Of a stretch of DNA of 64,000 nt, positions 48,830 to 60,085 are shown in pieces. A program made the position numbers and the translations under genes. The stretch's first letter is position 1. The number at the start of each line of letters is the position of its first letter. The notes under the pieces were generated by a model. The model made no database searches and was not told the origin of the DNA. It saw only the letters and a program-made list of their open reading frames with translations. Source of the stretch: Sclerodactyla briareus (taxonomy: Eukaryota; Echinodermata; Holothuroidea; Dendrochirotida; Sclerodactylidae); contig JAODTK010003388.1 in assembly GCA_026419785.1 (NCBI GenBank), positions 372,001-436,000 of the forward strand, read 5' to 3'.

Positions 48830-49170
48830 AAAAGAACTTTATACTTTATCGATAAGTAATTCGAACATTTCTGTATTATTTTTGCAAAAGAAATATGATA
48901 CTTGGAATGAAACAATCTAACTATTGTCCCACTTGCACGCATTTCACAATCGTTAAAACCGAAACACACGGTTTTATAAATCAAGACGAGTTGATCCAAA
49001 CAGATACTCTCCAAACAGACGCCAAACCAGGTAAACCACTTTATACATTGCCAGAACAAGTGATAAGGTGTCCCCCTCATGACAAAAGAACACTTGCCTC
49101 ATTTAATACCTTCGATTCTAAAAAGATATGATTTTGTTGCTTCAACTCTATGTAAAACTTGAACTGAAAC
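48830..49170 (-). pseudogene. L1-type ORF2 C-terminal remnant
   Basis: On the minus strand frames give FKVLHRVEATKSYLFRIEG (about 49130-49170), then GKCSF and PYHLFWQC (about 49040-49090), the cysteine-containing segment near the C-terminus of L1/Tx1-clade ORF2. LFHSKYHISFAKIIQKCSNY (about 48870-48930) matches the terminal helical region. Frameshifts separate the parts and nothing of the RT proper remains. The (TAA)n at 48536-48598 lies about 230 bp 3' of it and could be an expanded tail. Confidence 0.6.
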
Positions 49171-49179
49171 TCATATTAT

Positions 49180-49980
49180 CTTTAACATTATTGAATTTCT
49201 ATACAAGTTGTGAAAATGTTTGGCCAGTTCAGATTCAAGAGATAATCTAGGAATCATCAACCACTACAACAACTACGAAAGGCGCCACATATCTCTCCCT
49301 AAAATAGATGAATAATAAGAATATAATAATGAATTGAATAATAACTAATAATAATAATAATACTAATACTAATAATATAATAATAATAATCATCATATAA
49401 TAAAAAATAATAATAATAAATAATAGTCGCGAGTCACACTCTGAGCTGCACTGATGAGCTCTAACAGAGCGAAAACAGGCTGGCTGCAGCTGTTAGTCAA
49501 TAATAATAATGATAAACTGTTCTACAAAACGGCGCATGATGTTCGGAAGAAACAATACTGGTTTGCTCTAATTTAATTCAATTTTTTTGTTGAGGCGTGG
49601 ACGCCCATGGCTTGTATTAAAGACTAGGATATTTCATAAAGTGTGTGACATGGCTTAGCTCCAAAAAGTTTCTTCTCTAGTTGTGGTACGCAGGTTTCAG
49701 TTTTTAGCACTAGCTGGTACTAGGTAAACTAATCGCTATTCTGTAAACTCTTGGAGGAAACCAACTTGGAGAATCCTTCATGTTAAAAAGATATTAATAT
49801 TGTCCGGGAAGGGTCGAACGGTCTGCCCACTATAGCAGAAAGGACAATCGGTGGAATAAGAAACCGGAGGTAGGCAAACCCATATCAAGGGAGTCGCAGG
49901 CAGTGACATAATCAAGCTGAGATGAGAACTAGAGGAGTGCACAGTGGACATAAATTCAGCGAAGTCGCGAAGAATGGAGA
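49180..49980. other. Unassigned, AT-rich
   Basis: Contains the imperfect TAA tract (49315-49425) and no recognised gene or transposon end beyond a lone GGACGCCCATGG at about 49610. Confidence 0.4.
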
Positions 49981-49989
49981 AATGAGAGC

Positions 49990-50830
49990 AGGGTGAAGCA
50001 AAGTGAAATGCTTACCGGGATAACAATCATAAATAATCTAATGAAACACCATGATAAAGCGCATCGCACTGTCCACAACAGCGACGTCTCTAGCGCTGAC
50101 TACCGACAAACAAATATGGAAAAAACAATAACAACGGCCATCAATAGACCATATTTGGAGAAGATAGGTCTTCAAATGAGACTGAAAGTGCTATAAGTGC
50201 CATACTGGTTAAGGTGATTAGGGAGATCGTTCCTAAAGTTCAGGCAGCAGTTCCGCCAAAGTACGGCTCCGTAAAATCTATTCACCGCAACAGGAGAAAC
50301 GCAAAGACCGGGAAGATGACGCGAAGACTCCTGGTGTGGTCCGATACCTTCTCAACAACGTCTGAAGATACGATGGAGCGATCCGCCGCTAAACATAGGA
50401 AGTAAGTTTCAAATTTTATAATCGATGCGTTTCTTACCTGGAAGTCCAGTGTAAATCACGTAATACTGTTGTAAGGTGCTCACGTTTCTTAGTACAGTAA
50501 CCAACCTGCAGCAGAATTTTTAATTCTCTGTAACCTGGCTATTTGAAAGTCTGGAATATACCATATAAAATACAATTTTAAACAGAAATCAATACGAGCC
50601 TTACATGAGCATGAACAGCCTTCTTTAAAACCTTTCCTAGACAATACGAGGCGAACAGACCCCATTCTACTTGAGATGGCAAAGTTTGCTGAATTTGCAT
50701 ATTGATTAATATGTCCGTTCATGGAAGATGCACATCGAGTTTTACTCCAAGGTTACGTACAGAGTTAGGGAACAATATCAATGACGCTATCATACGAGTC
50801 ACGTGCTCAATCTTCTGAGACTGTCTAAAC
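49990..50830 (-). pseudogene. L2-like non-LTR retrotransposon, RT C-terminal half
   Basis: Minus-strand blocks in order are VRNLGVKLDVHLPMNGHINQ (about 50710-50770), KARIDFC (about 50600), PDFQIARLQRIKNSAAG (50515-50560), a decayed LRDLHW segment (about 50450), and RNDLPNHLNQYGTYSTFS with IFSKYGLL (about 50140-50250). This is the C-terminal third of an L2/CR1-type RT, running into a short 3' region. The motifs around the active site and everything upstream are missing, a typical 5'-truncated copy. Frameshifts are numerous. Confidence 0.75.
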
Positions 50831-51239
50831 TTACTAGTAAAGTGAATGAATCTCAGTCTGGTAATTATCGCATCCTTCGCGGCATTGTATTTCAAACTCA
50901 GTTATAAGTAGACCAGTGTTTTATATCCTGACAACACAAGACTGCGACTGGAATATTCACTGAGTTGTTGCCCACGCTATTTTTTTATTGAATGCCCCAA
51001 AAATGTGAGAAGGTGATTTCTTAATAGGTTTTGTGCATAACTTCATTTAGGAGGAAGTCACTAGATTGGGTAGTTATTTTTATTCGGATACTATTTATGA
51101 CGAGGCCTACCATTTCATTAATCAATGTCCAGCGACGCCACGAATATGGCCCGCCACTCGCCTCAGCTCCAAAAACAAAGGTCAGTAAAGAATGGAAGCA
51201 TGCTATTTTCTGGCATCTTGGAGGCCTTATTCCCCCAAA

Positions 51240-53300
51240 TTTTAACGTGTGCTCTCTCGGCCAATGATGCTGGCTCGCTCCGCTTTAGGATAGTGGCTTG
51301 ACGACCCTATGAAATATAAATATTCGCAATTCCACCCCCCCCCCCCCCCTCCACCCTTCCTCACGCCGCCTACTGAAACAAATGCATAGCTACACATATT
51401 ATCCACTTTGTATCACTTTGTCCGGTCAGGTGTTTAATTAGGCTAAAGTAAGGACGGTTGGTCCTACTTCCTAGCTACACCTGTTCACGTAAATGTTAAC
51501 TTGCAGTGGGTTCTTGGTATTATTGCTTTTAATCACTTGCTCACATTATTCTTACCTAATACGTAAATAGGCATTAGAGGCTGTTCTGCTAATTATATGC
51601 GTATCCCTGCAGAGTGACAACTTTGTCAACATTTTTTCTTAATTTCATTCACTAAAAGCACATCCAGGTGTTCGCGATTAGCGATGCCCGGCAAGGGCCA
51701 TTTCGCGGCGATCTAGGAGTATAACAATGCAAATTTTGGTCTGTCCGATACGCTCCAACCAATGGTGCGCACCGCTTAGATGTCTATTGCATCCCACTTC
51801 TAATTTTTTCTGCTTCTCTTCCCCCCTCCTCACTTTCCGGAACAGACCAAACCCACGTGAGCGGGCATTTGAATTTGCTTGATCGTCATTTTCCGAATAA
51901 CGTGCGCACAAACTATTGTGTTGTTGTTGTATTTTTAGTCCATTTTTTCCTCTCTTGACCTTGAGAGCATGATACGAAGGAATGACGGATTGATAAAGAA
52001 AAAAATAAACTAGAATGTTCTCCTGGCATCTTGCCCGAATACCCTAGGGGCCTCATGATTATGTGAACAAAGAAAGAGACTATATCAGTAGCCGCGTAAC
52101 CTTGACCTCTTGAAAGTACCGCTAGGCGTATTTGTCGCGGGACAAAAAACGCACCTAATGAATATAACCGCATATTTTGTTCCCCTAAACCAGAGTGCTC
52201 CCGATTTCCAATTCATTCGCCTGGAAATTCGCCCCAAAACCATAATGGGTTTCGTTCGCACGTATCGTACCTATAATTTTAAAAGTACCTATTTACGTGG
52301 ATTCTTGGTCACGCGTGGTACTCTCTTGTACATGGTGAGTGCCCCCCCCCCTTCAAAAATGGCCCCCCCCCCCCTTCCCCCCGAGCCCGAAATGTCAGTC
52401 GAGATCGTACGCATTCAAGCAACTACCATTATTGGGGCATATCTCACAGTCATGCAACTACGATACCTGCGTGCATTCAGGCATACACGGCGCGCGACCA
52501 CTGGCTGTGCGCAAAATTCGGAGATGCATGCATGGGCTGATTAGCTTTAGCCAGTAATACAGATAGCGGACAAACAGTGCAACCGTCTGTCTGGTACATA
52601 ACAAACCCTTAGTTATGGGTAAAATTTACAAATTAAAAGCTAAATAGGCCTATTAGGGTGATAGCCATATCATTGGAATATACGGTATAGTATGTCACAA
52701 AACTAAATGGCGATCATTTGAGTGTTGTTAGGTGTTTACCCACTCGGTATATAATAGGCCAACACGGGCGATTCGTACTTCAGCTGCCGTAAACGTGATG
52801 TCATTTATAGCTTCAAACTTCGGTTCTATGGCCCAGTAAGTTGACACAGTTGCCTAATAAAGTTGATTCGCGGTTGAGAACATACAATAGCATTGCCTAA
52901 CAACTAGGCTGATCAAACAAAACTGAATTGTCAACTGCCACCACGCCAAATGACATGGTGAAGTAAATAGGTCGTGGGGTATATTTTATTGGCACCTGGT
53001 GTTATGCTATAGCAGCAACCAATATTGGTGATCTTCATATGGACAAATATACGGTACGTATCGATAATGCCAAGATCACAGCGTAGGCTATTCTATTGCT
53101 ACTTTATTTGGTGGGGGTGTATCTTGTTCGACACTCCCAACCGGTGGTACCATTGTGTGGTACACTAGTGTACATTTTGATGTTCAATCACGGTGGTACG
53201 CGGGGAGGTACAACTGTTATTCAAATGATGCTAAATTGCACCAGATCGCATATGAGGGTATTCAATGATTTCCAAAAATGACCAGAGGGGAGGGAAGACA
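51240..53300. repeat. Partial second copy of the 17.3-21.6 kb composite repeat
   Basis: GGCTCGCTCCGCTTTAGGATAGT (51272-51294, at most 20 bases considered at a time) parallels the right-end motif at 21574. The segment ACCTGTTCACGTAAATGTTA (51479) parallels 20367. CATATGAGGGTATTCA (53249) and the GGTGGTACGCGGGG stretch (53193) parallel 21261 and 21148. The segments appear in a different order and spacing from the first copy, so this copy is rearranged or several related elements are mixed. Confidence 0.5.
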
Positions 53301-53539
53301 ACAAATTTGTTAGCCCAACGGTCGCACTGGCTCACCAGCCCTGGACAGAACACAATAATAAATGCATTGGGTGGCGGAGTCATTCATTTCGTTCTTTCCT
53401 TCCCGGAATGACTCCGCGGTAGTGAGGTCTTCTCATGCCGAGGCACTTCAACGCGTCTATGCATGACTGTATTCTAATTACCAAGACCAAGCCTCGGTCA
53501 AGTGGACCTACTATCAAGTAAACGAAAGGCTTCTGTTAC

Positions 53540-53710
53540 CAACAATTTTGTGTGAATACAACATATTCTGTAATAGGTCACCAATTTTGTAATCAAAGCT
53601 CACACTTTTGTAACAAAGGTCACCACTTTTGTCAATTTCGTCAATTTGAGGTCATTGCTTTCGTTACAAACGATCAATCACTCTTGTAATAAGGGTTCGT
53701 AGGTCTGTAG
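53540..53710 (+). repeat. Minisatellite with ~25 bp units (GGTCACCACTTTTGTAACAA)
   Basis: Units with a TCACxxxTTTTGTAA core recur about six times, for example CACCAATTTTGTAATCAAAG, CTCACACTTTTGTAACAAAG and GTCACCACTTTTGTCAATTT. The units are imperfect and the array grades into unique sequence. Confidence 0.6.
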
Positions 53711-54473
53711 CAGGGGAGCATGGCATAGATACGGAGTAGGCAGTCACCACATTCATGCAGGAACTGGTCACAGGCCTTTTAGCACTAGCCCAAACCCGCT
53801 AGAGCGAGTGGTTGAAGATTAACAGGGGTTAGTAGATTTACCCCATTATGTTCAACTTAAGATTGCGCTAAAAAAGTCTCCGAAAAAAAACTACAAAAAT
53901 TGCTCCCCCCCCCCCCCCCCCCCCCAAATTCCTGACACTTTTCCGTTACCTTAGCGGCGAAGCTTGGAGGGGGGGGGGATTCCCACTAAAAACGTAAGGG
54001 TACGCCCCTCCTCCTTTTGCAGCCTTCTTTTAAAGGGGTTAGAACTGGCTCTATACGGGTATATGGTTCTTATAGTTTCAACATCTACGGGGACGACACT
54101 GCAACATTCGCCCATAGAAATATATAGGCCTATACGAGGAAAGTCGTGTGACAAAGTAATGCATGCCCGACAATGTTCTGTACGTTCAGCACATCGCGAG
54201 AAGATCTGCAGGAGTTCTTCCAGAAACCGCTAGCGATCTTTGCCGAGACCAAATTCCTCGACTGTATACGTTTAAAACTGTTAAACACGTTATGACAGGG
54301 CCAAACATGGCCCACGAACGGCCCACGCACTATACACGTTCAAAAACCATAAGCCTGACTCGGAAGTCAGGCCTGAACCTATTGTATATATGGCTACAAC
54401 TTGAAATCTACGCAATAAAGTTGAATCAACTATGGTACGTCGGCGGCTCCCACACAAGCTACCGATTATAACG

Positions 54474-54726
54474 GAATGCAAAATGGTCGTGCGTTCATCA
54501 GTTAATCAGATTCCAAGTTGCCGCGGTGCCATGCCATACATGCCAGAAATTAATAAACGACAGTACCCAGTTCGGCACTATGTCGAGGCCTCGCACAATT
54601 CAGTCTCTTGTTCTGGGCGGGTACCACGAAACGGACTGCGGTGTTTCAATCGAAAGAGGAAGAAGTGAAATATCTTCACGTAGCATGTCAAACGACTCAC
54701 TCCCATCAATCCAACTTACATAACGG
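54474..54726 (+). other. Open frame ending before a GTAAGT, unidentified
   Basis: A plus-strand frame of about 80 codons ends at TAA 54721-54723, with a serine-rich C-terminus (SRSMSNDSLPSIQLT). It looks protein-like, but no homologous family is recognised. The GTAAGT after the stop would suit an intron in a 3' UTR only by coincidence. It is recorded as a candidate, not a gene. Confidence 0.2.
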
Positions 54727-54904
54727 GTAAGTAGAATATAGGTCCTTAGATTAAAATTTTGACGATGTTCAAACTCTATCGGTTATAGCCTTATCATCAA
54801 GTAGCCCTACTGTATTTGGCTGCCTGAAGGTAATGCGCTTCGGCCTATCTCACGGTATACAGGGCTCATCCTTGTGTGACCAAACGTTATAAACTTGTCA
54901 TCAT

Positions 54905-55180
54905 ACTCAGATGCATACGCCCGGGGGGGGGGGGGGGAGGGCAAAACCCCATGACCAAGTGATCGATGAACTTTTAACACAAAAAACGAAGTTTATTGAA
55001 GTGCAGGTCAGTAGAAATTTGCAGGCTGTTATTTGCAAATTGCCGCAGCATGTGTTTAGGGGCTCATAAATTGTACTTATTTTTCCAATATGGAGGGTGA
55101 GGCCATTTATGAGGCGCCACTTCCCCTTGAATCGCGACCTAATCCCCCCCCCCCCTCTCATGACAAATCTTGCGTGCGCT
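54905..55180. mobile_element. Dispersed repeat F, copy 1 (poly-G to poly-C)
   Basis: This ~270 bp segment begins GCATACGCCC plus a G run and ends with a C run plus TCATGACAAATCTTGCG. It matches 62595-62862 throughout: CCATGACCAAGTGATCGATG, GGCTGTTATTTGCAAAT, GGAGGGTGAGGCCATTTATG. No clear terminal inverted repeat was found. The subterminal homopolymers resemble the other G/C-ended elements in this window. Confidence 0.7.
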
Positions 55181-56339
55181 ACATATTATAACTGACAAGG
55201 AGTAAGGGGCTCTTAGCAGTTATTAATTTATGATTAGTTTACTCGGTTTAGCATGTTTAGTATTTCTTCGGTGTTCGGCGTCTACCACTTTGTTTTAAAC
55301 ACACCATCGCCCTGTCATACGCAGCTGTTACGCTTTTCCAATCGTATGGCATCGGCTTAAACTTGGTTGCTACCTTACTTGTTATGCGGTGCACTTTGCA
55401 CAAATCAGTAGATGAATTTCTATTGTCGAATTCTGATCATTCCGGCGGTTAATTGAAACGTCTTCAATCAGTTTTTCGAGCTTTTTATTCTCCTAAAATA
55501 TGAATGAGAACTGTAACGCCTACGTTGTGGCTGATACCGATTACCTTTCAGATATGTTCTTACGGTGTGGTATGAGTGTACAATTGTGACACTTTTTTTT
55601 CGTTCCTTGTCGAAGGCAGAATTAGGCCTCTATGCAGTCACGCATGCGTGGGTATGTGTGTGTGTGTGTGTGTGTGACCGCACGACTCCTGGTGAGCACG
55701 ATACCGGTTGTAGCTAGGCCTACAGGCTACGGGTGAATCTGAACGCGCTTTGAAAGTGGCAGACAGAATGAAAAAGGAGTCGAATAATTTGTAAGCAGCG
55801 TATTTTGAATAAGCACACTGTGGACATGCTCGGCAGTAAGTATAGCAAAGGAGCGGGCGGCCATAGGTCTCCTGGTTCGCTCTTGGTGACATCGGCTACC
55901 TCCGTCACAACGTCCAGCTGAGTTGCATTCGCAGGGTTCTGTTCGTTCGATTGGTCAACATCTGCCAGGTGAGCTGGGCCGGAATATTGCACCAGAATTA
56001 AAAATCAAAGGTCCCTGGTCTGTCAGAATCGGGTAGCAGAAACATGATGCACCAATGCGCCAATATCAATTTGTTTATTTCTCCATGGCTAAGGTTGTAC
56101 GTCCACATAAGGTTACCATACAGAGAGGATTATAGTTTAGGCGACCTTAAAGTTTGCTGGTTGGTTTGGCAACATCGCCAACGGGCGAGTCTTCCCAGAG
56201 AAATGCAATTGGTCTACGCGATGTCTGTCAGTTCCAGCTGCGCGTTGATTCGCGTTCGCCCACAAATCGATGGTACTCCGCTCTTGGTGTTCATATATAG
56301 CCTACCAGCGAAATATAAAAAAACAAAATCAAAGCTACA

Positions 56340-56403
56340 AACAAGACAGCGGACAGGTGTTATCTGAAGGAGTCACAGTGGAGGCAGCTGAACATGAAGG
56401 AAG
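56340..56403 (+). promoter_or_regulatory. Candidate 5' leader exon end, copy A
   Basis: GCGGACAGGTGTTATCTGAA and GTGGAGGCAGCTGAACATG lead to a GTAAGT donor at 56404. The same blocks and donor recur in copy B at 60749/60750. Conservation of the donor between diverged duplicates suggests a spliced non-coding first exon of the SLC22 gene or of a lost paralogue. No transcript evidence is available. Confidence 0.35.
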
Positions 56404-56689
56404 GTAAGTCGTGACATTTATAAGACACATGATACCTCAAATATCCAAACTTCAAGTTCAACATTCCTCGAACCGTGGTGCTACACCGTGGGAAAACTCT
56501 ATATAAACCAGTCTAAAAAGGCAGTGAAATAGGCTGTAAATAGGCTGTAAAATATTTTGCCAACGTGGTTTTGCTTGCACGCATGCAGCTCGCTGCCGGC
56601 TTAAGTGATTTTGTCTTGGCAGCAAACGCGAGTTGCATGATACAGAAAATAGAACGCCGAACATAGAATATCCTGCTATTCGCTTTTTT

Positions 56690-57840
56690 TTCCGTCAAGC
56701 CAAAAGAGAGTTATTCGCGCACGCAGTCTGGCAGTGGGAGGTGGAAGAGGTATCTAGCTAGGCCCATGCATTGATCATAGAGATCGAGACTCCCCTCCAT
56801 CATTGATGTATCACTGCAGGGGAGAACGGAGATGGGAGGTTCTAGGACTGTTCTAGGACTGGTTGTCAAAAATGTCATAGCGCATTTTTTTTAAATGATG
56901 CAAGTGGAGCGGTGTGGTGGTTCATTTTACCTCTATGAATTATCATTCAACTGACACCAAACTCAGACCACACGTCCACAAGAAAGTATCGTTCAATGAG
57001 TTCACCAAAACACTTTACCCCTTGAAAACACAGATTCGCCCTGCCATGGAAAAAGTATTTATTGTTTTAATAAAGGATATTATAGTTGTGACACATAGTG
57101 CATATTCACGGTAAAAACTGGAACCACACCTTATTAGTTAGGTTAGTTGAGTTTGTAACATAAGAAGAAAAACGTGCTGGGGGGAGATTGGTTCAACTGT
57201 TTGTATGCAATTGTGACAACCTGCCCTGCAAGTGTGAGAACAATTCCGAACATTGTCAGAATGGGGTTTTCTCTTATGTGACAAACCAGCCTCATGCCAT
57301 GTAGCACAGGCACGGGACAAGATGTCACAACAATTCTTCGAAGAAATTGGCTCATATTTCAGAGCTGAAACATCATATTGCCCCGGACAATGTGTTGGGA
57401 AACTAGTCCCTATCATGGTTTATTTACCTGTTTACAGGTGTATTCTGATCTTGCATACCAGCAGTGAATTGTAGTTATAACCGAAAGAATGTTTGTGACT
57501 CTCATCCCTGGTCTACCCTACGGCATAATTGATACATCTAACATTGTGGTAAAACATCAGAGCGGTGACTGACCGATTCATAGCCTCCTAATCTGGCGCC
57601 GTTGGCATCCGCTACCAATTGTCGAGCGTATTTCAGGAGGCGAAAAATGAGCAGGCGCAGATGTTTTGAGGATATTTAGGCTCATACGTTCCATAAAGTC
57701 GCCCGGTCAAATTAGGTAAAAGCTCTCTGCTCAACCGCCCAGCGAGGGACCGCGGTTCCGGGGTGGACAGGGCGCGTTTAGCCGGAGGAGGTATCTTTTT
57801 GAGTGGGGGTGGGATGAACAGGTGATGGCTAACCTGGGGG
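56690..57840. other. Sequence in copy A absent from copy B, unassigned
   Basis: No counterpart is visible in copy B between its matching flanks. A minus-strand frame (57138-57416) is cysteine- and histidine-rich in one phase and hydrophobic in another. Neither is recognised. It is probably one or more insertions. Confidence 0.35.
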
Positions 57841-57850
57841 TAGTCTCAGA

Positions 57851-58176
57851 GTTTTATTTTATGGTATACTTGCCGAGCAGGGGGTCGATCCTATTCTAAG
57901 GCCCAGAAAGGGTGCAGACCTGGATACTGCACCTCATTGTCAGCTGCAATCCTAACCAGGTACACGGATTAAGGCAAGGCTCTTTGGCGGGGTATCTTAA
58001 ATGTGGGGTGGGGGGTATCACACGCAGACGGCAACTTGCAGATTGCCTACCCCTCGTTTGTCCCTGCTCCAATCGTGCTGAGCGCCCAGTTTTTGGTGTG
58101 ACCCGACCAGGAATCGAACCCGGTCTTCCGGTGGAAGGCCGACGCTCTACCAATTGTGCCAACCGCTCGGTCAGGT
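57851..58176 (-). mobile_element. tRNA-derived SINE, copy 2, in copy A only
   Basis: The head is on the minus strand, with an A-box-like TTGGCACAATTGGTAGAGC and a perfect B box GGTTCGATTCC (complement of 58110-58120). The body matches the SINE at 43018-43349 and ends in GGCAAGTATACCATAAAATA. Copy B runs straight from AGCCTCAGATACAATG to TGTGCAATAGCACGCC across this position, so B is an unoccupied site. This supports the boundaries given to within a few bases. Confidence 0.85.
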
Positions 58177-58260
58177 GAAATGTATGCAATAGCATGCCGA
58201 AACACCTCCGTGTGGGAAGTAGTTATATATTTTCGTCTGGTCGTAGCACAACATCCACCA

Positions 58261-58407
58261 ACACTCTAAAAATGTTGGGTACAAATACCAACTGAGCAAT
58301 TTGTTCCAACCAGTTTTGGTAATATTTTACTCATTTTGAGTATATGTTTACACAGGTTGGGTATAACGAATTGCCCAGGTGGTAATTTTACCCAACATTT
58401 TGAGTGT
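58261..58407. mobile_element. 147 bp MITE, in copy A only
   Basis: The left end ACACTCTAAAAATGTTGGGT and the complement of the right end, ACACTCAAAATGTTGGGTAA, are near-perfect inverted repeats. Copy B reads TTCACCAAGGTACTC across the site, where A has CCACCA, the element, then AGGTACTC. No net target duplication can be seen from this comparison. The superfamily is not assigned. Confidence 0.75.
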
Positions 58408-58539
58408 AGGTACTCATGTATCGTTTCACTGATATCGTGTATTAAATTAGGCCCTATCTACAACTTCACCATTGGTGAAACGTTTCTTCGACTCCCAGGT
58501 TTTTTTTTTTTCGGTACAGCTGTCCCACTCTGCTTGTTA

Positions 58540-59812
58540 AGCGCTGTTCACACTTGTGCGATACGATACGATACGATAAGATTATCGGATGGAGTGTTCA
58601 CATTTGTGCGATAAAAATGTCGTACGATAATTTTATCGGACGTCTCGGCGCCTAACATAACCGAGAAATTAGTGGGATTTTATTTGAGAGAAGCACAAGT
58701 TTTTCCCTGGTCGCCAGAGTTTTTGAGTACCAAGAATTGTAATTTCAAAGCAATTCGAAGCTTGGCGTCTTTTCCCAGTTACTTGTGAGGAGGCGTGGAG
58801 AGCGGCAAAGTGACGGATAACCGATCAGATAGCTGACCTCACCATCCCCGCCTACCCTTTCGTTAGACACCCAGTCTTATTAGCATCGGTATCCAATAAT
58901 ACGGCGAAGTGATGTTAGCCAAGAAAGCATTCAGTCAATTGAGTCAATTCAGTTAATTGAGCTGACAATTTGAGCTTCGTTACTCTGCTCAAAACAAGCA
59001 AGTAAAAATAATGCCTACGGCTCCACCTGTATACCTTTACCTTATTACTTTCCTCACTGATCTACAATACATAATACTGGTTAAAATCGCCCCCCCCCCC
59101 CACTGCACTATAGCTTATTTCCGTTGTTTATTCCGTTTCTACTAAGGGTAAGGGAGAAGTTTCCCTCAATACGTCATGCGGTGAGTCGAGACCCCTGGAA
59201 AAACCCCTACTACACTGCTCCTCTCAAACAGCCCAACACCCCCTCCCCCGGCCACTCACTACCAACCGCATATCTCCTGCCTTTGCATGTCACATGATAC
59301 TTCGTGGGCGCCAGCGCAACAGGACCCTCACCATTACCTCACTGGTCACGGTACTATCGTATATGGGGATTGCTTCATGGATTCGAACTAAAATAATGGT
59401 TTCGTAGGTCCCGTGCATGGCGGCAAATAAGGCCGAGAAGTCTCATTCAGAGCCAATGTCTTCCCCGGATATGTCGCTACCCAATACATCCATCAAAACT
59501 CCTCGATTTCATCACTAAACCCACTTTCCACGCTAAACTTCCCCAATATCCTGTTTGACGTTCCATATTCTTTGCAGAATTGCACAGTTTATCACTGCAT
59601 TGCGCAATTTATCGCAACCGATAAATTTATCGTACGATGAAAGTTAAAATATTTTTCAACTCGACGTCCGATAATTTATCGTATCGTAAACCGTATCGTA
59701 TCCGCAGGTGTTAACACTCCTATTGAAAATAACCCTTTTTTAACTCGACGTCCGATAAAAAAAATGTATCGTATGTATCGTTCTATCGTAATGCACAAGT
59801 GTGAACAGCCCT
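58540..59812. mobile_element. PIF/Harbinger-like element, 1273 bp, in copy A only
   Basis: The left end AGCGCTGTTCACACTTGTGC and the complement of the right end, AGGGCTGTTCACACTTGTGC, differ at one of 20 bases. TTA flanks both ends (58537-58539 and 59813-59815), the 3 bp duplication typical of PIF/Harbinger. Both subterminal regions are rich in CGATA/TATCG repeats (TACGATACGATACGATAAG at 58562 and inverted versions at 59600-59790). No transposase frame is present, so it is non-autonomous. Copy B lacks it. Confidence 0.85.
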
Positions 59813-60085
59813 TTAGAGGCGACAGCTTCACGTCGGTGGGAGCGCTTTCCGACGTACAGGTCTCCACAGTCAATTTGGTCCAAACATATGGTAATTAAGA
59901 TTATCTGTACGCAGTCTGGTACTTATGTTCTCACTGTCAAGTTTCCAGACCTGACTTGTACCAGTATTTATTCATATATGGATTTGGTATCGGAATGACT
60001 CTCGTCCCTCGAATTTCGAACAGAGCGACAAGATGATTGCTTGAGTTACTCACACACGGCTGGAAAAAAGGTGGCTGCTGACTCG

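Larger units (their letters stand above)
55640..60085. repeat. Tandem duplication, copy A (with insertions)
   Basis: Ordered matches to copy B include TTTGAAAGTGGCA, GAATAATTTGT, GGCAGTAAGTA, ACGTCCAGCTGA, ATATCAATTTGTTTAT, AGAGAAATGCAATTGGTCTA, GCGGACAGGTGT, GTGGAGGCAGCT then GTAAGTCG, TTGCACGCATGCAGCTCGCT, ACAACTTCACCATTGGTGAA and GTTCTCACTGTCAAG. Copy A is about 3 kb longer because of a SINE (57851-58176), a MITE (58261-58407), a PIF/Harbinger-like element (58540-59812) and about 1.1 kb of unassigned DNA (56690-57830). Identity is roughly 70-80 percent by eye. Confidence 0.85.

Noticed and set aside
47184-49615. One hAT element spanning CATGGGCGTCC at 47184 to GGACGCCCATG near 49610
   Set aside because: The inner sequence of the right end does not match the G/C-rich left end, and the 8 bp flanks differ completely.
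58085-58175. A second tRNA gene
   Set aside because: Same reasons. In addition, the whole unit is missing from the paralogous empty site in copy B.
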